Notes under the pieces: model-generated
Database searches by the model: none
The model's input: the letters and a program-made list of their open reading frames with translations, nothing else
Told to the model about the DNA's origin: nothing
Program-made: the position numbers and the translations under genes
Part shown: positions 24,675 through 33,298 of the stretch, in pieces
Position numbering within the stretch: the stretch's first letter is position 1
Layout of the letters: each line of letters begins with the position of its first letter
Assembly (NCBI RefSeq): GCF_026162625.1
Contig: NZ_JAOTBD010000004.1
Coordinates: 150,444 to 214,443, forward strand
Direction: 5' to 3'
DNA: 64,000 nt
Origin: Paracoccus beibuensis
GTDB lineage: Bacteria > Pseudomonadota > Alphaproteobacteria > Rhodobacterales > Rhodobacteraceae

Positions 24675-27590
24675 ATGAATCAGCACGCCGCGCATCCGGA
24701 ATTCGCCATGAGCTTCACGCAGGAGGCGGTACAACTCGAATACCGGGACGGTCCCGGCTGGCAGGTGCTGGGACAGGCGCCCTTCTCGGGGCGCGACATC
24801 GCCGGCGCGCTGCACGCGCTGCGCCTGCAGGCAGGCCCCGGCGTCGGAGAGCCGGATACTGTGCTGGTGATCCCCGACGACCAGATCCTCTATACCGTGC
24901 TGACGGTGCCCTTCGGCTCTGACACCGCAGCGACGATCGCCAAGGCACTCGAGGCCTCGACGCCATATCATTCCGGCGACCTGGCCTTCGACTGGTGCCC
25001 GGCCGCAAACGGCGACATCGAAACGCTGCGCGTCGCCGCCGTCGCGCGCCGCACCTTGGATGAGGCCGAGGAGTTCGCCCGCGCCCAGGGCTTCCGGCCG
25101 TCGGGATTCCAGGCGCGGCCGGGCGATGACCGGTTTGACGGGCAGCCGGATTTCGGGCCGTCGCGGTTGGCGCAGGACCAGGTGGGCCGCCGCCCCTTCA
25201 GCGAACCCGACCTGACGCAGGCCCGCGTGACTGCTCCCCGGATCGAGGTCGAGCAATCGAGTGAGGCCGTGGGACCGGTCCTGCCGGTGGTGTCCCGCAT
25301 CATCCCGCACGTCGTGATGGAAGATCGCGAAGCGGCCCCTCCTGCCGCCGTGGCGCAGGCCCCAACTGTCGAAGGGGGATCAGCCGTGATCCGCCACGGG
25401 CAAGGGCCGCTGACGGCCAAGCGGCTGTCGCCCAGGGCCGAGGCCGTTCACTCGCGCGCCGCGGCCGCCCGCGCGCAGCGGAGCAGCGTATCCACGACCG
25501 AGATCGCCACCTCAGGCGGCCTCGTTTCCCGCCTGCGCGGCATGGACCCTGCCCGTCTGCCGATCATGGTCGCGGCGCTGGCCCTGGTGCTTGTCGCCGC
25601 GCTCATCTATTTCGGCCGACCGGTGCCCGAACCCGCCACCGCCCCCGACGTCGCAGAGACAGTGGCACCTGCGCCGCAGGTCGCCACTGCTCCGGCCACC
25701 GAGCCTGAACCCGCACCGACCGAGGCTCCGTCGGGTCAGGATGCTCTGAGCCGCGCCCTCGCCGAAGCGATGGCAGACCCTGAAGACGCCGCTGTGCCCC
25801 AAGCGCCTGCGGCGGTCGACGCCGCAGCGGCTGAACCTGTCGCACCCGAGGTGGCGCCAGCGCCTGCGATGCCCCTCGCACCCACGGCCGAGGCGTCAGC
25901 TGAAGCCGACCTGCCGCAGCCGTTCGCAGACGCCCCGGACGCAGGTGACCTCGGCGAAACGGGTGCGTCGATCGCCGGTCCCGCCGCCGAGATCGTTGCC
26001 GAAGCTGCGCCGACAGCTTCGACTGCGTCGGCGCCCGATGCTGTCGCGCCTCAGCCAGCGCCCGTTGCGGATGCGACCCAGGCCGCGCCGGCGACCGGAA
26101 CGGCACCACCGGCAACCACGGCCATCCCTGCGACCGCGGCAAGCGCGCCACAGGCACCGACGGCCGCCCGCCCAGCAGGTCGGCTTGCGACGTCGCAGCG
26201 CCCGCCGCGGGCGACGCCGGCCTCGGCCAGTGCTCCGGCGCTTCCGGACAGCCGGCCGCGCGTGCCGTCGAACCCGCTGCCCTACGATGCGGCCACGCAG
26301 ACGCAGCCCGCGCGACCGTCGGGGTCACGGCCTCCGGCACGGCCGACGCCTGCTGCGGCCGAGGCTCCGGCGCCTGCGGCCGCTGCGCCGTCCCCCGCGC
26401 CAGCGCCGGCACCCACGGCCGCGCGTCCGCCCAGCCCCACCCAGCGCCAGGCCGCTCCGGCGGCGGCCGAACCCGCCGCGCCCATTGCCGCCGGGTCCCC
26501 GCGCCCACCGTCGCGCCCCGCGAACCTGTCGCAGCTTGAGGAAGGCAGCACGGCTGAAGATGATCAGCCCCGTCGCCTGACCGAGGCCGAGAAGGACCAG
26601 GTCCGCCAGCAGCTGCGCGACCTGCGGACGGCGCAAGCCGATGCCGCGCCGCTGTCCAAGGCCGAGCGTGGCCTGGTCTTCCAACTGGCCGATGCCCGGC
26701 CAAGCCGGAAGCCCGTCTCGCTGCGCGCGCCTTCGCAACAGGCGGTCGAGAACGCAGTGTCGGAAGCCGTCGCGTCCTCACGGCCCGCCAGCCGCGCCAG
26801 CACCGCCGCAGTGGAACCTGCCCCTTCGGCATCTGCTGGCATCGGGCGGTCAGCCCGCCCACGCAGCAAACCCGGAGGCGGAGCGTCCGCCGACGCCGTC
26901 GAGGCGGCGATCGCCTCGGCCATCGAGCAAAGTCCCGCATCGCCGGGCGCCGTGGCGCTGACGGCTCTGACGTCATCCGCGCTTCCGCCCCGCCGCGCTG
27001 CCGGGGCGGCCGTCAACGCGATGGTGGCGACAGCCGCGCCGGTCGCGGCAGCCGTGCCGTCCTCGGCCGACCTGCGTGCGGCAGCCGAGGCTCAGGCGAT
27101 GGAGGCCAGCCGCGCCGAACAGCTGCGCCAGGATGCCGAACTGCAGGCGCAGGCCGAGGCGCGCGCGCGGTCGCAGGCCGCCGCCGACGCGCGGGCCGAG
27201 GCGCAGGCCCGCGCCGCCGCCGAGGCCCGCGCCCGTGCGCAGGCCGAGGCCGAGGCGCGGGCCGCCGCCGCCCGCAACCAGAACTATCGCCCCCCAGAGG
27301 TTGACAACGAACCCGACGTCGTCGCCGCCGTTCCTCAAAATGCAGTCGGCAATGCCGGGGCCAGCGCGACGGTGTCGGACGGCATCCGGCTGAACAGCAC
27401 ACAGATCATCGGTACCATCGGCGCGGGACAGGCCAGCCGCGCGCTGGTGCGCCTGTCGAACGGTCGCGTGCTGACGCTGCGGCTTGGCGACCGCATCAAC
27501 GGCGGCACGATCACGGCCATCGGTGACAGCCGCATCACCTATCGCAAGGGCAACCAGGCCCACGCCCTGGGCGTACTGAACGGCCAGTAA
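24675..27590 (+). CDS. Large Ala/Pro-rich membrane protein with secretion-type terminal domains (often misannotated as translation initiation factor 2)
   Basis: The 971-residue protein has four parts. Residues 1-150 form a globular domain (HPEFAMSFTQEAVQLEYRDG, TVLVIPDDQILYTVLTVPFG) reminiscent of the cytoplasmic actin-like domain of GspL/PilM. One transmembrane helix follows near residue 300 (LPIMVAALALVLVAALIYFG). About 500 residues are then very rich in Ala, Pro and Glu, with a charged Ala-rich coiled coil near residues 800-870. The last 75 residues form a beta domain (SRALVRLSNGRVLTLRLGD, INGGTITAIGDSRITYRKG) like PilP/GspC-type domains. None of the GTPase motifs of true IF-2 occur. The start MNQHAAHPEF is kept because homology begins before the internal ATG. 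A scaffold role across the inner membrane is inferred. Confidence 0.7.
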   Translation: MNQHAAHPEFAMSFTQEAVQLEYRDGPGWQVLGQAPFSGRDIAGALHALRLQAGPGVGEPDTVLVIPDDQILYTVLTVPFGSDTAATIAKALEASTPYHSGDLAFDWCPAANGDIETLRVAAVARRTLDEAEEFARAQGFRPSGFQARPGDDRFDGQPDFGPSRLAQDQVGRRPFSEPDLTQARVTAPRIEVEQSSEAVGPVLPVVSRIIPHVVMEDREAAPPAAVAQAPTVEGGSAVIRHGQGPLTAKRLSPRAEAVHSRAAAARAQRSSVSTTEIATSGGLVSRLRGMDPARLPIMVAALALVLVAALIYFGRPVPEPATAPDVAETVAPAPQVATAPATEPEPAPTEAPSGQDALSRALAEAMADPEDAAVPQAPAAVDAAAAEPVAPEVAPAPAMPLAPTAEASAEADLPQPFADAPDAGDLGETGASIAGPAAEIVAEAAPTASTASAPDAVAPQPAPVADATQAAPATGTAPPATTAIPATAASAPQAPTAARPAGRLATSQRPPRATPASASAPALPDSRPRVPSNPLPYDAATQTQPARPSGSRPPARPTPAAAEAPAPAAAAPSPAPAPAPTAARPPSPTQRQAAPAAAEPAAPIAAGSPRPPSRPANLSQLEEGSTAEDDQPRRLTEAEKDQVRQQLRDLRTAQADAAPLSKAERGLVFQLADARPSRKPVSLRAPSQQAVENAVSEAVASSRPASRASTAAVEPAPSASAGIGRSARPRSKPGGGASADAVEAAIASAIEQSPASPGAVALTALTSSALPPRRAAGAAVNAMVATAAPVAAAVPSSADLRAAAEAQAMEASRAEQLRQDAELQAQAEARARSQAAADARAEAQARAAAEARARAQAEAEARAAAARNQNYRPPEVDNEPDVVAAVPQNAVGNAGASATVSDGIRLNSTQIIGTIGAGQASRALVRLSNGRVLTLRLGDRINGGTITAIGDSRITYRKGNQAHALGVLNGQ

Positions 27591-27593
27591 GGG

Positions 27594-28616
27594 TCAGTCC
27601 AGCCGCTCGATGCGGAAGCCTTCCCGCTGCAGCAGCGACAGGACGCCGCGATCGCCCGGAAGGTGAAGCGCGCCAAAGGCCGCGACGATTCCGCGGTCCT
27701 CGGCGGCGGCCGCGGCGGCGCCGTCCAGCAGCGGCCCGATCCACGCCTGGTTCCGGTCGTTCATCAGCCGCGCTTGCGCCAGGTCCATCTGCCGGTCGAC
27801 CTCTTCCCGCGAAAGGCCGGAATTGGCATAGGCGTCGAAGCGGCCAAATTCCCAGATCTTCCAGACGTCGCCCTCGAAGTAGGCGTCCGTCAGCGTCACG
27901 GCATAGTCGTCGGCATAGCCCGCGGCGGGCAGCGAGGCGCGGATCATGTCCAGTTCCTCTTGCGGCGTCAGGTCGGCGAACAGGGTGAAGACGGTGTCCC
28001 AAGGCTCCAGCGCGCGGACCGGGACTGCGGCTTCTTCGGCAACCTTGACCAGCCGGTGATCCAGCCCTCCTGCCTTGCCGCCCTGCTCGGCCATGGTCCG
28101 GATCATGCAGGGAGAGATCCCGAGCATCATCGCCACGTACCAAGGGCGCATCCGGGCCGTGATGACCGCCGGCGTGCCACGATCTGCCATCGCATCCGCC
28201 AGCGCCTGCCATTCCGCGCCCGACAGCCGTTCCGGCAGTGTCGCGCCGCTCTGGTCCACCATCAGCGACGGGTCCTCGGCCAAGGCCTTGGTCAGCCGCG
28301 CCTCCTCCTCGGGCCCGGCTTCGACATAGAGCGCGTTCCCATCGGCGATGACGGGGCGCAGGCGGTCGATCATCGGCTGGTGGCGCGCGTCGCCGAAATG
28401 ATAGGTGCCGATCAGGGTAATGCGCTGGTCGTCTCGTCGGGCCTCGAAGATCAGGCCCTCGTGGAAGGGCACGTCGACGATGGCTGCCTCGATCGCGTCC
28501 ATTTGCGCGGCAGGCAAATGGTCGAAGAGGTTCTTGCCCACACACTCGGCGGCGGCCCCCTGTCCCAGCGTCAACACAACGATCGTCGCGGTGGCGGCAA
28601 GGTTCAGTTTCAACAA
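27594..28616 (-). CDS. TraB/GumN-family protein
   Basis: The 340-residue product has a signal peptide (about residues 1-23) and the TraB/GumN features: an early ITLIGTYHFGD strand, EAGPEEEARLTKALAED, the NxxW-like RNQAWIGPLLDG near the end and a final FGALHLPGDRGVLSLLQREG with the conserved GxxHLxGxxGV. Relatives include proteins proposed to be metal-dependent peptidases, but activity is unproven. It starts with a TTG codon seven bases after an AAGGAG site, which decides the start. It is convergent to the preceding gene with three bases between stop codons. Confidence 0.85.
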   Translation of the reverse strand: MLKLNLAATATIVVLTLGQGAAAECVGKNLFDHLPAAQMDAIEAAIVDVPFHEGLIFEARRDDQRITLIGTYHFGDARHQPMIDRLRPVIADGNALYVEAGPEEEARLTKALAEDPSLMVDQSGATLPERLSGAEWQALADAMADRGTPAVITARMRPWYVAMMLGISPCMIRTMAEQGGKAGGLDHRLVKVAEEAAVPVRALEPWDTVFTLFADLTPQEELDMIRASLPAAGYADDYAVTLTDAYFEGDVWKIWEFGRFDAYANSGLSREEVDRQMDLAQARLMNDRNQAWIGPLLDGAAAAAAEDRGIVAAFGALHLPGDRGVLSLLQREGFRIERLD

Positions 28617-29183
28617 CGGCTTTCTCCTTCAGCTTTGTGGCGGAACAGTGCCAGGTCTTGTCGGTGTGGCAAAATAGCCTTTGCGCCATCGGCGTCACCC
28701 CAATCGACCACTTTGGCGTTCGCAGTTCACCGCGGTCAGGAAACTTGATCCTGGTGATGCCCACAAGCCGATACAGCGGTCGTTCACCACTCCCTGACGT
28801 CGTTCGAGCCGCAAGTGCCTGCTGCCGGCAGGCGGCGTTGCAGGATCAGGCGCGGCAAGTCAGATCTTCGCCATCTGAGCGTACCTCCCCCGTCCCGTCG
28901 TTTCCGACAAGACCTGAGCAGCGCCCTGAGGAACTGCAGGGCGACACAAGCTGCGGACATGGGTGGAGGCGGTGCCATGTCCATCTTTGATCGGCGACCG
29001 GTGGTGATATTGCCGATGTTCTTCGGGTGCCCCGTCGCTGATCAGGCGTACATCGATCGCCGTGATGGCGCCCCTAAGCCGGACCATCCGCTGCGGCGGG
29101 CCAAGATCTGTAGGACGCGCCCCTGAAGGACCCCCAGCGGTTACAGGTCCGCGCCACCCGATCCTGCCCGGCAGCGCCCGGTT
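28617..29183. other. Intergenic stretch without a recognisable gene
   Basis: No frame on either strand shows family resemblance or a ribosome binding site. The first 100 bases must contain the promoter of the TraB/GumN gene. Between about 28780 and 29130 both strands have open but low-quality frames; the sequence reads like eroded coding DNA and marks the left boundary of the rhamnose/uronide island. Confidence 0.5.
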
Positions 29184-30482
29184 TCACAAACCGAACTGAC
29201 GCGGCAGCCACATCGTGAGCCCCGGCACGTATGTCACCAGCAGCAGGACGCCCAGAAGCAGAAGATAGAATGGACCAAGCGCACGCACGGCCACCTCTAC
29301 CCGGACGCGCGCAACGCCGGCACCAACGAAAAGGCCAGTCCCGACCGGGGGAGTGATCGTGCCGATGGCCAGGTTGAAGATCATGATGACGCCGAAATGC
29401 ACGGGGTCGTAACCGACCTTCTGCGCGATGGGCAGCAGAATCGGCGTGAAGATCAGGATCGCCGGTCCCATGTCCATGAAGCAGCCGACGACCAGCAGCA
29501 CCACGTTGATGATCAGCATCACCAGGATCGGATCCTCAGAGATCGTCAGGATCAGCGAGGTCACCGCAGCCGGGATGCCGGTGAACGCCATCGCGAAGCT
29601 GAGCGCGGCCGAGGCTGCCAGCAGCAGCATGATGGTGCCGGTCATCTGCACCGTCTCCATCAGGAAGCTCGGCAGAGCGCGCAGGGGCACGGTGCGGTGG
29701 ACCGCGAAGGCCAGAAGCATGGTGTAGATGACGGCAATACCCGAGGCCTCGACCGCGGTGACGATGCCCAGCATGATGCCGCCGATGATGAAGACGATCA
29801 GCATCAGGCTGGGGATGGCGCGGCCGATCACGCGCAGCGCCTCGGCCGCGCGGATGCCGGCGGCGACAGGCCAGCCGCGGCGGTGGGCGATGATGCCGGT
29901 CAGGATCATCATGCCAAGGCCCCAGAGCAGCCCGGCCATTGCCCCCGCCATGAACAGCGCCGCGATGGACGCGCCGCCCGCCACCAACGAGTAGATGATG
30001 AACGCCGTCGATGGCGGGATCAGCATGCCGGTGGGGGCGCTGGCGATGTTGACGGCGGCGGCAAAGCCGGGGTCATAGCCTTCCCGCTTCTGCATCGGGA
30101 CCATGACGCCGCCGATCGAGGTCGAGGCGGCGATGGCCGAGCCCGAGATCGCCCCGAACAGCATGTTGCCCGCGATGTTGGTCTGCGCCAGCGGCCCCGG
30201 AATGCGCCCCGCGATCAGCTTGGCGAAGTCGACCAGCCGCACGGCGATCCCGCCCGAATTCATGATGACGCCCGACAGGATGAAGAACGGCACCGCCAGC
30301 AGCGAGAAACTGTCGAGGCTGGCCAGCATCTTCTGTGCCGAGGTGAACAGCGCCATGTCCAGCGGCACCACCAGCAGCACGGCGGCGATGGCCGCGGCGG
30401 TGATCGACAGCGCCAGCGGAATGCCGATCATCGTCAGCACCCCGAAGACACCGATCAGGATCAGGCTTGCGGGTCCGGCCAT
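29184..30482 (-). CDS. dctM: TRAP transporter large permease (DctM type)
   Basis: The 432-residue protein has about twelve transmembrane helices and DctM signatures: LASLDSFSLLAVPFFILSG near residue 50, GNMLFGAISGSAIAASTSIG near 105, and YDPVHFGVIMIFNLAIGTIT with PPVGTGLFVGAGVA near 365-395. It forms the sodium-driven channel of a TRAP system for carboxylate-bearing substrates. The gene starts one base after the dctQ stop and ends the GH105-dctP-dctQ-dctM operon. Context suggests a uronic-acid-containing disaccharide as substrate, which is inference. Confidence 0.95.
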   Translation of the reverse strand: MAGPASLILIGVFGVLTMIGIPLALSITAAAIAAVLLVVPLDMALFTSAQKMLASLDSFSLLAVPFFILSGVIMNSGGIAVRLVDFAKLIAGRIPGPLAQTNIAGNMLFGAISGSAIAASTSIGGVMVPMQKREGYDPGFAAAVNIASAPTGMLIPPSTAFIIYSLVAGGASIAALFMAGAMAGLLWGLGMMILTGIIAHRRGWPVAAGIRAAEALRVIGRAIPSLMLIVFIIGGIMLGIVTAVEASGIAVIYTMLLAFAVHRTVPLRALPSFLMETVQMTGTIMLLLAASAALSFAMAFTGIPAAVTSLILTISEDPILVMLIINVVLLVVGCFMDMGPAILIFTPILLPIAQKVGYDPVHFGVIMIFNLAIGTITPPVGTGLFVGAGVARVRVEVAVRALGPFYLLLLGVLLLVTYVPGLTMWLPRQFGL

Positions 30483-30483
30483 G

Positions 30484-30996
30484 TTATTCCCCCACCATCT
30501 CGGATTGCTCGTCGGCGGGGGCGTGATGCGTCCGGCCCTGCGCCAGGTCCGCCAGGTTCAGCAGGCTGTAGAGGATCATCAGGACGCCGCTGACCGGCAG
30601 CGACAGGTAGACCCAGCTCATCGGGATCTGCATCACGGCGCTTGTCTGCAGGGATGCGATGGCCACGCCCTTCATCCCGCCCCAGATCAGCACGAGCCCC
30701 GCGAAGGCCACGAAGCCCACCGCCACCACCGCGTCCAGCCGCAGCTTGCCCCGACGCGGCAGGCGGTCGCGCAGCATGTCGACGCTCATGTGGCTGCCCC
30801 GGCCGGTGGCATAGGCCGCCCCCAGCAGCGACATCCAGATGACGCCGTAACGCAACACTTCCTCGGTCGAGGACGACGGCGCGTTCAGCGCGTATCGGCT
30901 GATGACCTGCCAGGCCAGCACCCCCACCAAAGTCAGAAGCAGGCTGCAGCACAGGATGCCCAGACCCGCGTCCAGCCCGCGCCGCAGCCGCCGCAT
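30484..30996 (-). CDS. dctQ: TRAP transporter small permease (DctQ type)
   Basis: The 170-residue product has four transmembrane helices and a DctQ core: NAPSSSTEEVLRYGVIWMSL near residue 38, then GAAYATGRGSHMSVDMLRDR with the conserved G-x-H-x-x-V-D segment. DctQ pairs with DctM in the membrane. Its ATG overlaps the dctP stop by one base (TGATG), and its stop precedes the dctM start by one base, so the three are translationally coupled. Confidence 0.93.
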   Translation of the reverse strand: MRRLRRGLDAGLGILCCSLLLTLVGVLAWQVISRYALNAPSSSTEEVLRYGVIWMSLLGAAYATGRGSHMSVDMLRDRLPRRGKLRLDAVVAVGFVAFAGLVLIWGGMKGVAIASLQTSAVMQIPMSWVYLSLPVSGVLMILYSLLNLADLAQGRTHHAPADEQSEMVGE

Positions 30997-31967
30997 CAGT
31001 TGACCCCGGCGTCGCGGATGGCGGAAGCGACCGCCTGCTTGTCGGCGTCAAGTTCGTCGTACATCGGCGCCACCGCATCGCGGAAGGGCGCGATGTCGGG
31101 CTGGTGGAAGGTCACCCCGAATTCGTCGCGCGACTGCGCTGCTGCTTCCTCGACCGCGGCATCCCAAACTGACTTGTGGAATTCCGTCGACTCTCTCGCG
31201 GCTTCCGCCACGGCGGTTCGCTGCTCTTCGGTCAGGCGCTCCATGGCGGCGGTGCCGATCAGCAGGATGTCCGGGATGCGGCTGTGGCCGTCGGTGCTGT
31301 AGTGCTTGGCCACCTCGGCATGGCGGGCGATGGTCAGGGCGAACTCGTTGTTTTCGGCTCCGTCCAGAACGCCTTGCTGCAGCGAGGTATAAACCTCGGC
31401 CTGGCCCATGGCGACGGGCGTGGCGCCCAGAAGCTCGGTCATGCGGATGGCGGTCGGGCTTTGCAGCACGCGGATCTTCAGGCCCTTCAGGTCATCGACC
31501 GTCTCGACCGGCGTCTTCACCGTGTAGAAATTGCGCGCCCCCGAATTGTAGTAGGTCAGCCCGGTGAAGCCCAGGTCGGCCGTCGACTGGTAGATCGGGT
31601 CCATGATCGCCGCGTCGTCCATGACCCGGTAGAAATGGTCCTGGTCGTCGAACAGGTATGGCATCGGAAAGACGCCATAGATCGGTGCGAAACTCTCCAG
31701 AAGTCCGCCCGAGACCTTCGTCATGTCCAGCGCGCCGCCCTGCACCATCTCGACCATCTCGCGTTCGCCGCCAAGCTGGCCGTCCGGGAAGAACTGGACG
31801 GTCACGTCGCCGCCGGTCTTTTCCTCGACCAGCCGGGCGAAAGTTTCCATCGCTTCAACGGTGGGGGTGGCGTTCTGCGCATAGCCGAAGCGCAGCGTTT
31901 CGCCCTGGACGGCCCCTGCGGACAGGATCAGCGCCAGCGCGGTCAGCGCGGTGTTGGCATGGGTCAT
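30996..31967 (-). CDS. dctP: TRAP transporter substrate-binding protein (DctP type)
   Basis: The 323-residue protein has a signal peptide ending near VQGE at residue 23 and then the DctP fold: LRFGYAQNATPTVEAMETFA, FFPDGQLGGEREMVEMVQGG, LKGLKIRVLQSPTAIRM with the conserved carboxylate-binding arginine, and VLDGAENNEFAL. It delivers substrate to DctQM from the periplasm. DctP proteins that sit beside unsaturated-uronyl hydrolases often bind oligouronide products; that specificity is inferred here. An ATG with an AGGAGGAG-like site is used. The gene follows the hydrolase gene after 31 bases. Confidence 0.95.
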   Translation of the reverse strand: MTHANTALTALALILSAGAVQGETLRFGYAQNATPTVEAMETFARLVEEKTGGDVTVQFFPDGQLGGEREMVEMVQGGALDMTKVSGGLLESFAPIYGVFPMPYLFDDQDHFYRVMDDAAIMDPIYQSTADLGFTGLTYYNSGARNFYTVKTPVETVDDLKGLKIRVLQSPTAIRMTELLGATPVAMGQAEVYTSLQQGVLDGAENNEFALTIARHAEVAKHYSTDGHSRIPDILLIGTAAMERLTEEQRTAVAEAARESTEFHKSVWDAAVEEAAAQSRDEFGVTFHQPDIAPFRDAVAPMYDELDADKQAVASAIRDAGVN

Positions 31968-31998
31968 GGACTCTCCTCCTCCAAGGCAAAGATGCGCG

Positions 31999-33117
31999 TC
32001 AGATGTATCCGCGCAGGAATTCGGCCAGCGCGAACATCGCCATCGCCTGCCCGTAGGGCATCGAGGTCAGCTTGATCTGGCGATAATAGTCGAGGTCCTG
32101 GCCCATCGCGGTGCCAAAGGACACGTTCAGCAGTTCACCCTCGGGGGTAATGTTGTCGATGACGCCGCGGATCGCCTTTTCGGCGACGGGGGCGTAGTCG
32201 GCGGACAGATAGCGTTTGCGCACGCCCTTCAGCAGGCCATAGGCGAAACCGGCGGTTGCCGAGGCCTCAAGATAGCTGTCCTTGTCGTCCAGCAGCGTGT
32301 GCCACAGCCCGCTGTCGTCCTGCAGGTCGCGCAGGGTGGCCGCTTGCCGGTTCAGCAGCGACAGCAGGTGGCGACGCAGCGGGTCGCTTTCTGGCAGGTC
32401 CAGCAGCTCCACGAATTCCGGGATCGCGATGGTGATCCAGCTGTTCCCCCGCGCCCAGAGCGCACGGGCGAAGTTGTGGTCGCCGTCAAAGGTCCAGCCG
32501 TGGAACCACAGGCCCGTCGCCGTATCCGTCAGGTACTGCGCATGCAGCAGGAACTGGTACTTCGCCTCGGCGACATAGTCCGGCCGGTCCAGCACCAGCC
32601 CGATCTTGGCCAGGGGCATCACGGACATCATCAGCGTGTCGTCCCACAGCTGCTGATCGTTCACGCTGTTATAGACGATGTGCTGCAGCCCGCCCTGCCG
32701 CGTGCGCGGCATCTCGTGCATCACCCACTCGGCCCAGGCTTCCAGATAAGGGCGCCACATGGGGTGGCGGTCACGTTCGTAAAGAAAGGCCAAGGTCAGG
32801 AAGGGCGCGACGGTGTTGATGTTCTTGGTGGGCGTGCCCTCGGCCAGGCGGGCGTCGAACCATTCGCGGATGATGCCCATGGCCTTGTCGCTGCCGGTCA
32901 GTTCCCAGTACTTGAGCAGGCCATAGAGACCGATGCCGTGGGTCCATTCCCAGCCGGCCCAACCCTTGGTGTCGATCACGCGCCCGTCCTCCAGGCGCAG
33001 CAGGAACTCTCCGGTCTCATCGGTGATGGCGACAAGGTTGTCGGCCAGACGCTCGATCAGGCCCGAAACCTCGCTGCGCGAGATGAAGCGGTCCTTCTGC
33101 CGCAGAAGCGGATGCAT
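31999..33117 (-). CDS. Unsaturated uronyl hydrolase, glycoside hydrolase family 88/105
   Basis: The 372-residue protein is an (alpha/alpha)6-barrel hydrolase related to YteR. It has WAGWEWTHGIGLYGLLKYWE near residue 55, then NDQQLWDDTLMMSVMPLAK near residues 152-170, whose second Asp matches the catalytic acid that hydrates the unsaturated bond, then LWFHGWTFDGDHNFARALWA and RGNSW. Family members remove 4,5-unsaturated galacturonic or glucuronic acid from the non-reducing end of disaccharides, typically delta-GalA-Rha from rhamnogalacturonan I. There is no signal peptide, so cleavage is cytoplasmic after uptake. A GGAGGAG site supports the start. It heads the TRAP operon and is divergent from the IclR regulator. 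Confidence 0.92.
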   Translation of the reverse strand: MHPLLRQKDRFISRSEVSGLIERLADNLVAITDETGEFLLRLEDGRVIDTKGWAGWEWTHGIGLYGLLKYWELTGSDKAMGIIREWFDARLAEGTPTKNINTVAPFLTLAFLYERDRHPMWRPYLEAWAEWVMHEMPRTRQGGLQHIVYNSVNDQQLWDDTLMMSVMPLAKIGLVLDRPDYVAEAKYQFLLHAQYLTDTATGLWFHGWTFDGDHNFARALWARGNSWITIAIPEFVELLDLPESDPLRRHLLSLLNRQAATLRDLQDDSGLWHTLLDDKDSYLEASATAGFAYGLLKGVRKRYLSADYAPVAEKAIRGVIDNITPEGELLNVSFGTAMGQDLDYYRQIKLTSMPYGQAMAMFALAEFLRGYI

Positions 33118-33139
33118 GGCGATATCTCCTCCGTTCCTG

Positions 33140-33160
33140 TTTCGGAACTCCATTCCGAAA
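33140..33160. promoter_or_regulatory. Perfect inverted repeat, probable IclR operator 1
   Basis: TTTCGGAA and TTCCGAAA flank a CTCCA spacer, a perfect 8-5-8 palindrome placed 23 bases upstream of the hydrolase start codon. Its downstream half with the spacer (CTCCATTCCGAAAA) is repeated directly at 33175-33188, 27 bases later, where the opposite arm is not conserved. IclR regulators bind short palindromes of this sort in their divergent promoter. Confidence 0.6.
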
Positions 33161-33260
33161 AACAAGGAACCACACTCCATTCCGAAAATCAATCGGGAAT
33201 TCGGAGGAACATCGACGCGCTTTTCCCGCGCTGGAAGGAGCTTGACTTATTTCGCCTCAG

Positions 33261-33283
33261 TTTTCAGAATGTAGTTCCGAAAA
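33261..33283. promoter_or_regulatory. Imperfect inverted repeat, probable IclR operator 2
   Basis: TTTTCAGAA and TTCCGAAAA are separated by a TGTAG spacer of the same length as operator 1, with a single mismatch. It lies 15 bases before the iclR start codon, a position suited to autorepression. Confidence 0.5.
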
Positions 33284-33298
33284 ATAAAGAACGTCTCC

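Noticed and set aside
25620..27290. Tandem DNA repeat or CRISPR-like array in the Ala/Pro-rich stretch
   Set aside because: The periodicity is codon-level (GCC, CCG, GAG) with no constant repeat and spacer; it reflects amino-acid composition.
24675..27590. Translation initiation factor IF-2
   Set aside because: Proteins of this type carry that label in databases, but no G-domain motif (GHVDHGKT, NKxD) is present and the body is Ala/Pro-rich low-complexity sequence.
28780..29130. Insertion-sequence transposase remnant
   Set aside because: Frames on both strands are open, but no transposase motif, terminal inverted repeat or target duplication could be found.
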